NCBI RefSeq assembly: GCF_004339465.1
Contig: NZ_SMFY01000005.1
Location: 217,315-281,314, forward strand
Length of the DNA: 64,000 nucleotides
Direction of reading: 5' to 3'
Source of the DNA: Ancylobacter aquaticus
Lineage (GTDB): Bacteria; Pseudomonadota; Alphaproteobacteria; Rhizobiales; Xanthobacteraceae
This document shows, in pieces, positions 34,935 to 42,845 of this stretch. The position numbers were made by a program, and so were the translations under genes. The notes beneath the pieces were generated by a model. The model worked only from the letters and a program-made list of their open reading frames with translations. It was not told where the DNA came from and searched no databases. Each line of letters starts with the position of its first letter. The first letter of the stretch is position 1.

Positions 34935-36491
34935 ATGGGTCAGCATTTGCGGGTCTCAGAGTTGGTGCCGGACGGTTTTATTGTCGATGAGGTGGCCGAC
35001 GCGGAGTCCGGCATCCGGATCTGTCTCCGAGCATCCAGCACGAGGAGTTACTGCCCTGGATGCGGGGCGACCTCAACGCGCGTTCACAGCCGCTATACCC
35101 GGCGGCTGGCGGATCTGCCGCTTTCCGGCAGGCCGGTCCATCTCCTCATTCGGGCGCGGCGCTTTCATTGCGATGGAGTCCTGTGTCCGCGCCGCATCTT
35201 CGCGGAGCGCTTCGACGCCGAGATTCTAGCGCCCTGGTCCCGGCGCACGGCGAGGCTCGACTGCATCATCCACCATCTGGGGCTCGCCTTGGGTGGCCGC
35301 CCCGCTGCGCGCTTTGCGCTACGGTTGATGCTGCCGGCGAGCAACGACACGTTGCTCCGGGTGATCCGCAGACGAGGGCGACCTACTTTCATTCCACCTA
35401 CAGTGATCGGGATCGATGATTGGGCCTGGCGACGCAATCAGCGCTACGGAACGTTGATCTGCGATCTGGAACGGCGCCAGACCATCGCCCTATTGCCTGA
35501 CCGGGAGCCGGCAACGGCGCAGGCGTGGCTTACGACCCAGCCTCAGATCACCATTATCGCCCGGGACCGAGGCGGCGGCTATGCCCTGGCCGCAGCCAAG
35601 GCCCTTCCAGCCGCGACACAGGTCGCCGATCGCTGGCACCTCATGGAGAATGCGAGCCAGGCCTTCGTCGCCGCCGTTCGCACATCCATGCGCCAGATCC
35701 GTGCCGCCGTCGGAGCTTCCATTATCAACCCGGATCTACTCACCGCTGCCGAACGCATTCAATATGAAGGATATCTGCACCGTGAGGAGACCAACGTGGC
35801 CATTCTCGAACTCGCAAAGGCGGGGATGACGATCAAGGAGATCGTTCGCCGTACCGGGTACAGCCGCGGTCTGGTCCGCCGTGTCTTGCGCGGGCAGCGC
35901 TCGGATGTGTTTCGCACCCGCGAGAGCTCCCTTGAGCTTTTCCTGCCATGGCTCGATGCCCAATGGGCGGCCGGGCAGCGCAATAGTGCCGAGCTCTGGC
36001 GTCGGCTCGGACAGCAGGGGTTCCGCGGCAGTCTGAGGGTCGTAACGGAATGGGCCACGCGCCGCCGGCGGGCCGAGACGGTCGAGGGTGGCATTTTGAA
36101 TCGGACGCCGTCGGCGCGAACCCTTGCACGACTGATGACAATCGCCCGGGACAAGCTTTCCAGATCCGAAACCGTGCTGATCGCGGCGATTGAGAGCGGC
36201 GTGCCCTCGCTTGTCGAGGCTCGCGAGATCGTCGCCGCCTTCCAAGGCATTATTCGCAAAAAGGCTCTTGCCGATCTCGGCCTCTGGCTGGAGCGCGCAA
36301 GCTCAAGCCTCGTCGCTGCGTTCGCTCGCGGCGTAAGAAAGGATCAATCCGCAGTCGCCGCAGCCATTACATCCCCTTGGTCGAACGGACAGGCCGAGGG
36401 CCAGATCACCAAGCTCAAGCTGGTGAAGCGCCAGATGTACGGGCGCGGGAAACTCGATCTGCTGGAGGCACGCCTCGTCGCCCCAGCATGA
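34935..36491 (+). CDS. ISL3-family transposase
   Basis: A complete 518-residue protein. An N-terminal zinc-binding part (YCPGCGATSTRVHSRYTR and RFHCDGVLCPRRIF) precedes the DDE domain with the first Asp in IGIDDWAWRRNQRYG, the second near ARDRGGGYALAA and the later Glu in NGQAEGQITKLKLVKRQMYG. A helix-turn-helix-like insert (TIKEIVRRTGYSRGLVRRVL) is typical of this family. The frame is intact, but the nested IS110 element separates it from the left repeat, which may reduce its expression. Confidence 0.95.
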   Translation: MGQHLRVSELVPDGFIVDEVADAESGIRICLRASSTRSYCPGCGATSTRVHSRYTRRLADLPLSGRPVHLLIRARRFHCDGVLCPRRIFAERFDAEILAPWSRRTARLDCIIHHLGLALGGRPAARFALRLMLPASNDTLLRVIRRRGRPTFIPPTVIGIDDWAWRRNQRYGTLICDLERRQTIALLPDREPATAQAWLTTQPQITIIARDRGGGYALAAAKALPAATQVADRWHLMENASQAFVAAVRTSMRQIRAAVGASIINPDLLTAAERIQYEGYLHREETNVAILELAKAGMTIKEIVRRTGYSRGLVRRVLRGQRSDVFRTRESSLELFLPWLDAQWAAGQRNSAELWRRLGQQGFRGSLRVVTEWATRRRRAETVEGGILNRTPSARTLARLMTIARDKLSRSETVLIAAIESGVPSLVEAREIVAAFQGIIRKKALADLGLWLERASSSLVAAFARGVRKDQSAVAAAITSPWSNGQAEGQITKLKLVKRQMYGRGKLDLLEARLVAPA

Positions 36492-36501
36492 CGCCTCACC
36501 A

Positions 36502-36522
36502 CCAAATATGCGTCAGAGCCCC
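36502..36522 (-). repeat. ISL3 right inverted repeat
   Basis: Complement reads GGGGCTCTGACGCATATTTG and matches the left end at 33490-33510. Confidence 0.85.
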
Positions 36523-36567
36523 TATTGCGCGCTTATCAGGGGTCCCGTTCCAACGCCGTTTGACACG

Positions 36568-36770
36568 ATGACTGAAGCAGAAAGCACACTCAGGGAAATG
36601 CTGTCCGATCTGGAGGCGGCGCTCGAAGACCATTCGTATGCCCTCCACACGGCCCGTCGGGCGGCGCTGTCGCTTGAGGAGCGCTAACCATCGTGAAAAT
36701 GAGCCGGGCCTCATGGGAGCGACTGGAGGCGGCACAGCGGGCACTCGAGCGGGTCGCGGGTCTTCGATGA
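36568..36770 (+). pseudogene. Frameshifted copy of the 20034-20231 coiled-coil gene
   Basis: Begins MTEAESTLREMLSDLEAALE, nearly the same as the intact copy on the other strand. After SLEER a TAA appears because one C is missing from CGCCTAACC; restoring it gives LTIVKMSRASWERLEAAQRA as in the intact gene. It begins 45 bases after the ISL3 right end. The product would be a truncated 39-residue peptide. Confidence 0.85.
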
Positions 36771-36819
36771 ACCGGGCGTGACTACCTTGCGCGCGCGCGC
36801 CTGACGAGCCTTCGATTTC

Positions 36820-37051
36820 TACGCCAAGTCGTAAACTCACGGGCACCCTTGCGTCGGCCCCTCGCCAGCCCGGCTCGGACATGACCCGGCTGGCATCCTG
36901 TCGCGCCTCGTCGCGTTCGCGCTCAAGGAATTGTCCGCCGATCAGAAGTGCCTTGATTGCCACGCGTGCGTCCACCGCATGCCTCGATGGCGGTCGCTAA
37001 GTCGGCGTCGGTGACGTCAATTGGCTCGGTTGCACTCTGCACCTCGCCCAT
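36820..37051 (-). pseudogene. Frameshifted copy of the 22666-22902 gene
   Basis: Starts at the ATG at 37051 (MGEVQSATEPIDVTDADLAT, then IEACGG). One base is then missing, and the rest continues in another frame (DARVAIKALLIGGQFLERER). The pattern follows the intact 78-residue gene at 22666. The true end is unclear because the second frame runs on. Confidence 0.75.
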
Positions 37052-37052
37052 T

Positions 37053-37315
37053 ACGGTTATCCTTGACGGCGCAACCATCTATGGTCTCGGCGACGAAAAA
37101 TCGGGCGTGTCTCGCATCTTCATAGCGCCGGCCCAGTCGCCACCGTCGTTGTCGACGTCGGCGGCTTCCTTGGAATCGGCGCCAAGCCGGTCGCTCTTCC
37201 GATACAGGATCTCGACTTCATGCGAGACGAGGACGGCGATGTGCACGACGTTACGCGCTTCACCAAGGATTAGTTGAAACAACTGCCAGAGCATACTGAT
37301 TCCCCCGAAGTCTGA
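37053..37315 (+). pseudogene. Broken PRC-barrel gene
   Basis: Matches the intact PRC-barrel gene at 21919-22233: ILDGATIYGLGDEKSG, then after a one-base deletion VSHLHSAGPVATVVVDVGGF and LGIGAKPVALPIQDLDFMRD. The N-terminal 16 residues are missing, and a TAG replaces the Gln codon of KDQLKEL. Three separate defects mean it is dead. Confidence 0.85.
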
Positions 37316-37413
37316 CCTTTAGTGGAACGGCATGCACCGGATTTTACCTGGCAACTTTGGAAGTTATTTCCGGTCGTTTGAGCGGGGGCAGAAACTGAGA
37401 AGGACATTTCCCC

Positions 37414-37635
37414 ATGGCTAACCAGCAGCACAGTGGCGGTTCTAACAATTTCGCCCAGGATCGTGAACGCGCAAGTGAGGCGGGTCGTAAGGGCGGAGAA
37501 CATTCTCGCTCGGGCTAGCACAGTCAGTCGAGCGGCGATCAGCGCCAGACTGGCGGATCGTCGGATAACTCGGGCAATTTTGCAAACGATCGCGAACGCA
37601 CCAGTGAAGCCGGCCGCAAGGGCGGGCAGAAGTAG
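37414..37635 (+). pseudogene. KGG (Con-10-like) stress protein with internal stop
   Basis: Two KGG motifs are present (NNFAQDRERASEAGRKGGEH and FANDRERTSEAGRKGGQK), as in small stress-induced hydrophilic proteins. The frame from ATG 37414 (ribosome site AAGGA) is interrupted by a TAG at 37516-37518 where a Gln codon is expected, then continues in frame to 37635. As read, a 34-residue peptide with the first motif only would be made. Readthrough or a point mutation are both possible. Confidence 0.8.
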
Positions 37636-37807
37636 TGCGCTATGACTGTTAGATGCCCGTTCTGGCGAAGCCGGAGCGGGCATCCGCATGGGCACCCCAA
37701 GACCCAAAGCGTGCCTAAGGCCGCCATTTGACATCCGATTCACCGCCACGATCAGACGTGGCGGCGCCGTATATTCGGAGGAATGGCCGGGGGCTGTGCT
37801 GCACTCG

Positions 37808-38068
37808 TTAGATCGATGGCGCGGCCCTGCCGGCGCTATCTCCCTCTGGAACTGAGCCACCGTCGAGAAGCAGCCGATACTCGGACGAGAATGCCTCAAT
37901 GTGTCCCGGGCTGAATGACCATTCGCCGTCAACTATGCCTTGGCGGATTTCGTTGGCCAGGACCGGCCAAAAGCGCTCCATCAGCTCGGGGATACGCTCC
38001 TCGCCGATTCCCTGCTGGCGCAGATCAATGGCGCAGAGTTCGCGGGCCGTTTCTTCGGTGCGCTTCAC
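37808..38068 (-). CDS. Small unknown protein, paralogue of 19784-19993
   Basis: An 86-residue protein starting at GTG after AGGAG (VKRTEETARELCAIDLRQQG, then RIPELMERFWPVLANEIRQG). It is longer than its paralogue by a Ser/Gly/Ala-rich C-terminal tail (GGSVPEGDSAGRAAPS). The shared GTG and ribosome site decide the start. It is intact, unlike the neighbouring gene remnants. Function unknown. Confidence 0.7.
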   Translation of the reverse strand: MKRTEETARELCAIDLRQQGIGEERIPELMERFWPVLANEIRQGIVDGEWSFSPGHIEAFSSEYRLLLDGGSVPEGDSAGRAAPSI

Positions 38069-38175
38069 GCGGGCTCTCCTCTGGTATTGGCGCCCATCCA
38101 CCGCGTGGAGCACCGGAGAAGAAAAATGCTACCACAGGATCAGCCGGAGGCGAATGTCCACTAGGGGCACAAACG

Positions 38176-38448
38176 TCAAGGAAAGTACCCTGCAACAGTG
38201 GCGGGGTCATCCAGCACGGTGAAGGTCAGTCCGTCGGTCGTTTGCTCTATGGGACGAATGGCGATCCAGCGCCCGGCTTCAGTGACCAGGGTGGCGCGCC
38301 CGGCGGCCATGACCTCAATGATCATCGCTACTTCGGACTGAACCCGCCCGGTAGCTTGCGCGGAGCCAAGATCTATCTCGAACGCGGCCGTCGAGGAGCC
38401 GAAGCCGCTTGCTCTGAGCCATCCCGTGGCCCTGATCACCCTACCCAT
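38176..38448 (-). CDS. Unknown 90-residue protein, paralogue of 19400-19672
   Basis: Same length and start as its paralogue (MGRVIRATGWLRASGFGSST), with conserved VMAAGRATLVTEAGRWIAIR and LTFTVLDDPATVAGYF. Conservation of the frame between diverged copies is the best evidence for coding. No known domain; probably a small alpha/beta protein. It precedes the 86-residue gene on the same strand. Confidence 0.7.
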   Translation of the reverse strand: MGRVIRATGWLRASGFGSSTAAFEIDLGSAQATGRVQSEVAMIIEVMAAGRATLVTEAGRWIAIRPIEQTTDGLTFTVLDDPATVAGYFP

Positions 38449-38938
38449 GTTCTGTCGCTTACAGTTGCCAGCGGAAAGCGTCTGTCAGCAAAATACGCCC
38501 GAGACCCACATCTGGATCTTCGCCACTGTGGTTGGGCTTCTGACAGCCCATACCAGCGTTGTCCCGCTGTAATGGCGGTCAGGGAAGACACTGTCGGGAG
38601 CAGACATTGGTTCCTCCATTCCGCGAGGACAAGAAACCAGCCGAGAGCCAGTAACCACGTTCCCCGTGCCGCCGTGCAGTTAGAAACACAGTCAAGCAAG
38701 AGTTCGCAGCCGGCTCGCGACCCCCCTTCAATGACCCCACCGCTGTTTCTCACCGGCGCTGTGGACGCTTGATCGTTAAGCCATGGGGCCAACATGTTGT
38801 ATGTCGAAGATTGGACGCTTTTATCAAGAGCGTCCGGCCTTTCGGTAATTTGATCCGGTCTACGTCACCGCCAGGCGCCGAGAAAGCCAGAAGATGCATC
38901 CAACCGACATGCCGTATAAAGCTGCTCCCTTAGGCGCC

Positions 38939-39526
38939 TCACTTTAATGACCGCTGACGCCACTCGGCGGGTGCGTCGAACGTGCCTGCCCAGAGACCGC
39001 GTCGTGCAATCCGAGCGTCGCGTTGTTCCACCGAATATCTCCCACCACTGTATCGGACATAATCAATTGCCCAGCCAGCTCGCACCATCTCGCGGTTGAG
39101 GGACACGCCGGCCGCCGTACCGCACTCAGCGACCAGACGCTGATAAGCATCAACGTCCTTGGTTCGGCAAACGACATTGCCGTCACGGCCGATTAGCTGA
39201 GCAAGAGACGCTGTCGCCCGGCCCCCACAATCGTAGCGGCGACCTTTTCCGTCTAGACAGGGCTGAGAGCTTTCGGGCGCATCTATACCGAACAAACGGA
39301 TCCGCGCGCGATGCCCCGCAACCGCAAGGGTGTCGCCGTCGATCACTGTCGCTCGACCTGAGATATTGCGCGAGTTGGCTATAGGGGCCGGCGTCGCCGC
39401 CTCGTCACCCATTCGACCGGCGTTGCCGGACCAGTCATATTGAGCGACCGCCACGAGACCCAGGCCAATGAGCAAAGCGAGCTGCAGCCACCTCATGCGC
39501 TTCCGTATCCGCCAAAGCAGTCTCAT
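38939..39526 (-). CDS. Thermonuclease-family (SNase-like) protein
   Basis: A 195-residue protein with an N-terminal membrane anchor or signal (MRWLQLALLIGLGLVAVAQY) and a staphylococcal-nuclease-like domain. It has ATVIDGDTLAV, RIRLFGIDAPES, the Cys-containing RYDCGGRATASLAQLI, CRTKDVDAYQRLVAEC and MVRAGWAIDY. The catalytic Arg and Asp of the family are present. It probably degrades nucleic acid outside the cytoplasm. SNase-like genes are frequent on plasmids near replication and transfer genes. Its start overlaps the stop of the upstream gene by four bases, so it belongs to the repC transcript. Confidence 0.85.
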   Translation of the reverse strand: MRLLWRIRKRMRWLQLALLIGLGLVAVAQYDWSGNAGRMGDEAATPAPIANSRNISGRATVIDGDTLAVAGHRARIRLFGIDAPESSQPCLDGKGRRYDCGGRATASLAQLIGRDGNVVCRTKDVDAYQRLVAECGTAAGVSLNREMVRAGWAIDYVRYSGGRYSVEQRDARIARRGLWAGTFDAPAEWRQRSLK

Positions 39527-39927
39527 GCATCAGTCCGGGACTTAGGAGCGTAGGCCAAACCGGCCTCCTCTATGGCCCCGTTGGGTGTCAGGCGGCCCTG
39601 CACCACGGCGAACTGACCCTCGCGCATAGGGCCATCAGCAATCACGCTCTTGAGGCACCGGCGAAACGTCTTTCCCGCGATCCGTGCTTGCAGCTCTACC
39701 CCGCCGCTCGATATTAGGTACAACATCACCTCCGGTTGCGGGGCCGGCTCGGGCACATAAAGATCGAGGGGTAGACGTGTCACGGGAACAGGAATCGATA
39801 TCTTGGGATGCCCGACATCAATGGGGCTCGACACAACCGCAGACGCGAGAAACAGTGGGGTCAACTTTTGTGGATGGACCTTCGGAAGAGGCCCATCGTT
39901 CGGAACAAACCGCTGTCGCCCTTGCAT
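39523..39927 (-). CDS. Unknown protein downstream of repC
   Basis: A 134-residue protein (MQGRQRFVPNDGPLPKVHPQ, ISIPVPVTRLPLDLYVPEP, VMLYLISSGGVELQARIAGK). It is beta-rich in pattern, with no signal peptide or catalytic motif. Its ATG overlaps the repC stop (TAATG) and its stop overlaps the nuclease start, so all three are co-translated. I have the impression that similar proteins occur near RepC genes, but I cannot name the family. Confidence 0.7.
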   Translation of the reverse strand: MQGRQRFVPNDGPLPKVHPQKLTPLFLASAVVSSPIDVGHPKISIPVPVTRLPLDLYVPEPAPQPEVMLYLISSGGVELQARIAGKTFRRCLKSVIADGPMREGQFAVVQGRLTPNGAIEEAGLAYAPKSRTDA

Positions 39928-41207
39928 TAACTCGCCTCACCGAGCGTATTCTTAGCCATGGCAAAGAGGCTTCTCGAAATGAAGAGCTCGCCCTTGGCTC
40001 CCCGCTGCACAAGCCCGCGCATATAGGCGCCAGCATTCTTGACGTCACCATTGAAAGCGCGCTGCACCGTCACAGCCAGTGCGATGATCGCGACGTCATC
40101 GCCAAGCTGCGATTTAGCATCCTCCCAGACCTGGGGGTTAATGTAGGCCATGCGGCAAAGCGGCTGATTGGCGCGGCGGAGGCTGGACCATGATGCGAAG
40201 ATGTCCGGCAGCGCGCCTGCCACGTCGGGGCACGCCTGCTTCACAAGCGGCAGCGTAATATTGAGAATCTCGCTGTCAGCCGCCTTGCGCGCGGCTTTTC
40301 GGTCTTGCTCGACCCCGCCGCCGCCGCAAGGCTTTTCCGGGGAAGCCTCTTCGCCGAAGGCGCTCATATGTGCGTGTCGGTCGTTAGACCGACTCTGATT
40401 ATCTCGACTCTCTACGATGTCACTAGGGGCTGTATCTTGTATGTGGCGCTCATCTTGTGCGGCATTGGCATCCAAAATCTCTGTTTTTACGAAGGTCGCC
40501 AACAGGTCCCTTACCGTCGTGTGGACAACCTCAAGCTCGGCATCGATAGCGTCGATGATCTCTCGGCAGGCCCCGCGCGGAAGGCGCGCGAGGATGCTCT
40601 GATAGGCCGCCTGATGTCCGGGCCAGTCGGCCGGCACACCCTCTCGCACGCCGGTCTCGATCATCTTGGTGATGTCGCGCCGGTACAATGACAGTCGCTC
40701 TTTCGCGCTGCGCAGGGCTCTCTTTTCAGCCTGCACGGTCTGAGCCAGCCCCAGCAGTTCGTCAGCACGCGCCACGATGGGCGAGAGGTCGAAGCCGAAC
40801 GCCTGCTCTGTTTTCCCGTCCTGAGCCTTCCGCGCAAAGCGTTTGCCGTTGGGGCTGTCGCGCCGGATGATAAGCCCACAATCAACAAGCACCGCAATGT
40901 GCCGCCGCAGCGTCGACACCGGCATGCCGTTTGCCCGCGACGCGAGGTGGTCGTTTGAAGGCCAGACGATGTGTTCGCCGTCACCCGACAAGGCTGTTTC
41001 CGGATGGAAGGAGAGCAGGGCGTGGAGGATCGCGAGGGAGCGATCCGTAGCGCCGACCAGCTCCCTGGCCTCTCGTATGGCCTTGAAGATCTGCCATTTG
41101 TGAACAATGGCGTCAGGCTTCGCCGATTGGGCGACGAGCTGGGAGGCGACGTGCCCCAGGTCGAGGCATCGTTGGCCGAAGGGCGTGACGAACATCTGAG
41201 GCGCCAT
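39927..41207 (-). CDS. repC: Plasmid replication initiator RepC
   Basis: A 426-residue RepC. The N-terminal part reads FVTPFGQRCLDLGHVASQLV, with a winged helix (HLASRANGMPVSTLRRHIAV, then GLIIRRDSPNGKRFARK) and a C-terminal part ending in ALAVTVQRAFNGDVKNAGAY. RepC initiates replication of repABC-type and RepC-only alphaproteobacterial replicons, and its origin is usually inside the repC gene. The ATG at 41207 overlaps the stop of a 36-codon leader ORF (TGATG); the frame is open to 41408 but without homology there. No repA or repB lies upstream. Confidence 0.92.
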   Translation of the reverse strand: MAPQMFVTPFGQRCLDLGHVASQLVAQSAKPDAIVHKWQIFKAIREARELVGATDRSLAILHALLSFHPETALSGDGEHIVWPSNDHLASRANGMPVSTLRRHIAVLVDCGLIIRRDSPNGKRFARKAQDGKTEQAFGFDLSPIVARADELLGLAQTVQAEKRALRSAKERLSLYRRDITKMIETGVREGVPADWPGHQAAYQSILARLPRGACREIIDAIDAELEVVHTTVRDLLATFVKTEILDANAAQDERHIQDTAPSDIVESRDNQSRSNDRHAHMSAFGEEASPEKPCGGGGVEQDRKAARKAADSEILNITLPLVKQACPDVAGALPDIFASWSSLRRANQPLCRMAYINPQVWEDAKSQLGDDVAIIALAVTVQRAFNGDVKNAGAYMRGLVQRGAKGELFISRSLFAMAKNTLGEAS

Positions 41208-41317
41208 CAGCGATCGCTCCCGCCTGGTGCGGCCAGTGCCGCTAGAGACGCGAGGTGGCCGCCGCCGACCTGTTCGGTGACGTCGATGGCATCTAGGCCA
41301 TGGGTATGATTTGACAC
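41207..41317 (-). CDS. Leader ORF coupled to repC
   Basis: A 36-residue ORF starts at GTG 41317 after AGGAG at six-base spacing (SNHTHGLDAIDVTEQVGGGH) and ends in TGA sharing one base with the repC ATG. The repC ribosome site (GGGAG) lies inside the leader, so translation of the leader probably opens or feeds repC translation. I do not recognise the peptide, and its sequence may not matter. Confidence 0.6.
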   Translation of the reverse strand: MSNHTHGLDAIDVTEQVGGGHLASLAALAAPGGSDR

Positions 41318-41336
41318 CGTTTTCTCCTGAAAACGG
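41317..41336 (-). promoter_or_regulatory. Hairpin presenting the leader ribosome site
   Basis: A perfect 8-base stem (CCGTTTTC with GAAAACGG) and a 4-base loop. On the repC strand the loop and the following base read AGGAG, the ribosome site of the leader ORF, and the GTG start begins at the stem base. A loop-exposed ribosome site is a good target for an antisense RNA, as in other plasmid copy controls. Confidence 0.65.
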
Positions 41337-41699
41337 CAAAAAGGGTTCGTCGCCGGGAGGGGCGTTTTCGCTTGACATGAATTCACGTCCCGGCGAAACT
41401 AAACCCATAAATTGCTGGGGTTTTGGCTCAGTTTCGCGCAGGCGAGGGCTATTCCCTGAGACCGAAAGGCTTCGATGTTGATCGCATCGGAGCCTTTTCC
41501 TTTTTGTCCGTCTGCTTTTCCTGGTTGCAGATGCGATCGAACGCCGACTCTATGGGCTGGTCGGGCGATTCGAGCGGTTGGCGCGCAACACTAAGCGGGA
41601 TCGGGATCCCGGGGCAATCATTTATTGTCCGTATATATGTTCAATATGGCGGCGAAGACGTGTGGCATATACGTCTCATATGCAGCCAATCGGCAGCCC
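41337..41699 (+). other. Control region upstream of repC, no gene seen
   Basis: A second inverted repeat, CGCCGGGA at 41351-41358 and TCCCGGCG at 41388-41395, flanks a TTGACA at 41372-41377 on the plus strand. That is where a countertranscript promoter could lie, but its minus-10 is poor. No repB-like coding is present. Confidence 0.4.
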
Positions 41700-42038
41700 T
41701 TACAGAGACAGCGCCTTATCCGCAAGCGCGTAGACAAAGACGCGACCTCGACCTCCATCATGCGTTTCGGTCGAGTGCGTAAGCAAACCACGATCTTCCA
41801 ACGACTTAAAGAGCTCTACGATAACCTGCCTCGGCGCTTTAAGGCGTTCCTTAAGCTTTGATACCGTGATTTTCTCACCGTTTAAATGCATCATGTAGAT
41901 GTAAGACATTATGCCCGCTTGCTTCAAGCGATGGCTTGCCGTCTCTCCCTCGCGCTCATCCTCGACGATGCAGTCCATTAACTTGGCAACGAAGATCAGT
42001 GTTTTAAGCGGGGTATCGGCCGCATAGGGGCTTGGCAT
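41700..42038 (-). CDS. Winged-helix DNA-binding protein
   Basis: A 112-residue protein. The central part fits a winged helix: QAGIMSYIYMMHLNGEKITV, SKLKERLKAPRQVIVELFKS and LEDRGLLTHSTETHDGGRGR, with the wing at the last segment. It resembles MarR-like or plasmid-type regulators. GGAG precedes the ATG by seven bases. It lies upstream of repC on the same strand and may regulate that operon; inferred from position. Confidence 0.7.
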   Translation of the reverse strand: MPSPYAADTPLKTLIFVAKLMDCIVEDEREGETASHRLKQAGIMSYIYMMHLNGEKITVSKLKERLKAPRQVIVELFKSLEDRGLLTHSTETHDGGRGRVFVYALADKALSL

Positions 42039-42077
42039 GGCATTCTCCGCTGCCTAATATAAGCTGTAAATAGGTCG

Positions 42078-42845
42078 ATGAAAGGCAGGAATCTGCCTCA
42101 AAGGCGGGCTTCGGGGTGGTCGCCCCAAAAGCCAGCGGCTTTTCACGGGGGCGCCAAGTCCATGAAGACGGCTGGGTTGAGCGAGGAGAATGGTGTGCCT
42201 GACAGCGGAGGGCGCCATCGTGCACAATCTCTGGGTGGTGTTTGCACTGACCAGTTTAGTTTTGCGGGCATGAGCGAAGAGAAGGAATCATCGGGAGCGG
42301 GTGGAGAGCTTCGCGAGAAAAGCGGGCGGAGAAGTGTCAGCGTCGGCTTTACTACAACTTTTGTGGGGTGCGCCGTAGCCAGCACGTTTTTTTTTGCCGC
42401 TCCAGCGCCAGCGAGCGATTGGGGCTGCCAGGTATTGCTGTGCATTTCCAACCCGGGCGGGCCGATGCAGTACGCGGCGTGCGTCCCGCCCATCGCCCAG
42501 CTTTACGACGTTCTGCGGTCCGGCGGGAGCATCCCGACCTGCACAGGCGTGGGCTTTTCATCCTCCACGCCGCGATTCGAGCCCTATCGGTGCGAGGACG
42601 GGTCGCTATTGACACGGATCGAAGGCGAGACGGGCTCTGACAGCCTGACCTGCCGCTCGGTCGCCCGCCAGGAAGTCCGACTTGATAAGTGCAGAGGCAG
42701 CGAAGCCAGCGAAACTGCCCGGCTGGTGCACAGCGGCGGCAAAGCGGCCTGCATGGATTACACGCACACCCGCCCCGAGGTGCGCGAACAGCCGAATTAT
42801 GTCGATGTGACCATTGACGGTCTTACGCAGCGGATCTGGTTCTGA
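42078..42845 (+). CDS. Exported Cys-rich protein, possibly TrbM-like
   Basis: A frame of up to 255 residues. Residues about 85-110 form a signal-peptide-like segment (VGFTTTFVGCAVASTFFFAA), followed by WGCQVLLCISNPGG, YAACVPPIAQLYDVL and GSIPTCTGVGF. This Cys pattern resembles TrbM-type proteins of conjugation regions. The long N-terminal part before the signal is unlikely to be translated; an ATG at 42270 gives a more normal leader, but no ribosome site is convincing. It ends next to the topoisomerase remnant. The TrbM link is tentative. Confidence 0.55.
   Translation: MKGRNLPQRRASGWSPQKPAAFHGGAKSMKTAGLSEENGVPDSGGRHRAQSLGGVCTDQFSFAGMSEEKESSGAGGELREKSGRRSVSVGFTTTFVGCAVASTFFFAAPAPASDWGCQVLLCISNPGGPMQYAACVPPIAQLYDVLRSGGSIPTCTGVGFSSSTPRFEPYRCEDGSLLTRIEGETGSDSLTCRSVARQEVRLDKCRGSEASETARLVHSGGKAACMDYTHTRPEVREQPNYVDVTIDGLTQRIWF

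Larger units (their letters stand above)
33490..36522 (+). mobile_element. ISL3-family insertion sequence, interrupted by an IS110/IS1111 element
   Basis: Terminal inverted repeats of 21 bases match at 19 positions: GGGGCTCTGACTCATATGTG starting at 33490, and the complement ending at 36522 (read inward GGGGCTCTGACGCATATTTG). Between them are the ISL3 transposase (34935-36491) and, inserted near the left end, a complete IS110-type element. Flanking 8-base sequences differ, so there is no target duplication; one flank has been rearranged. Confidence 0.85.
37808..38790 (-). repeat. Diverged inverted duplication, copy B
   Basis: Counterpart of 19040-19993 on the opposite strand, including the non-coding lead-in (38449-38790) and two genes in the same order. 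Confidence 0.75.
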
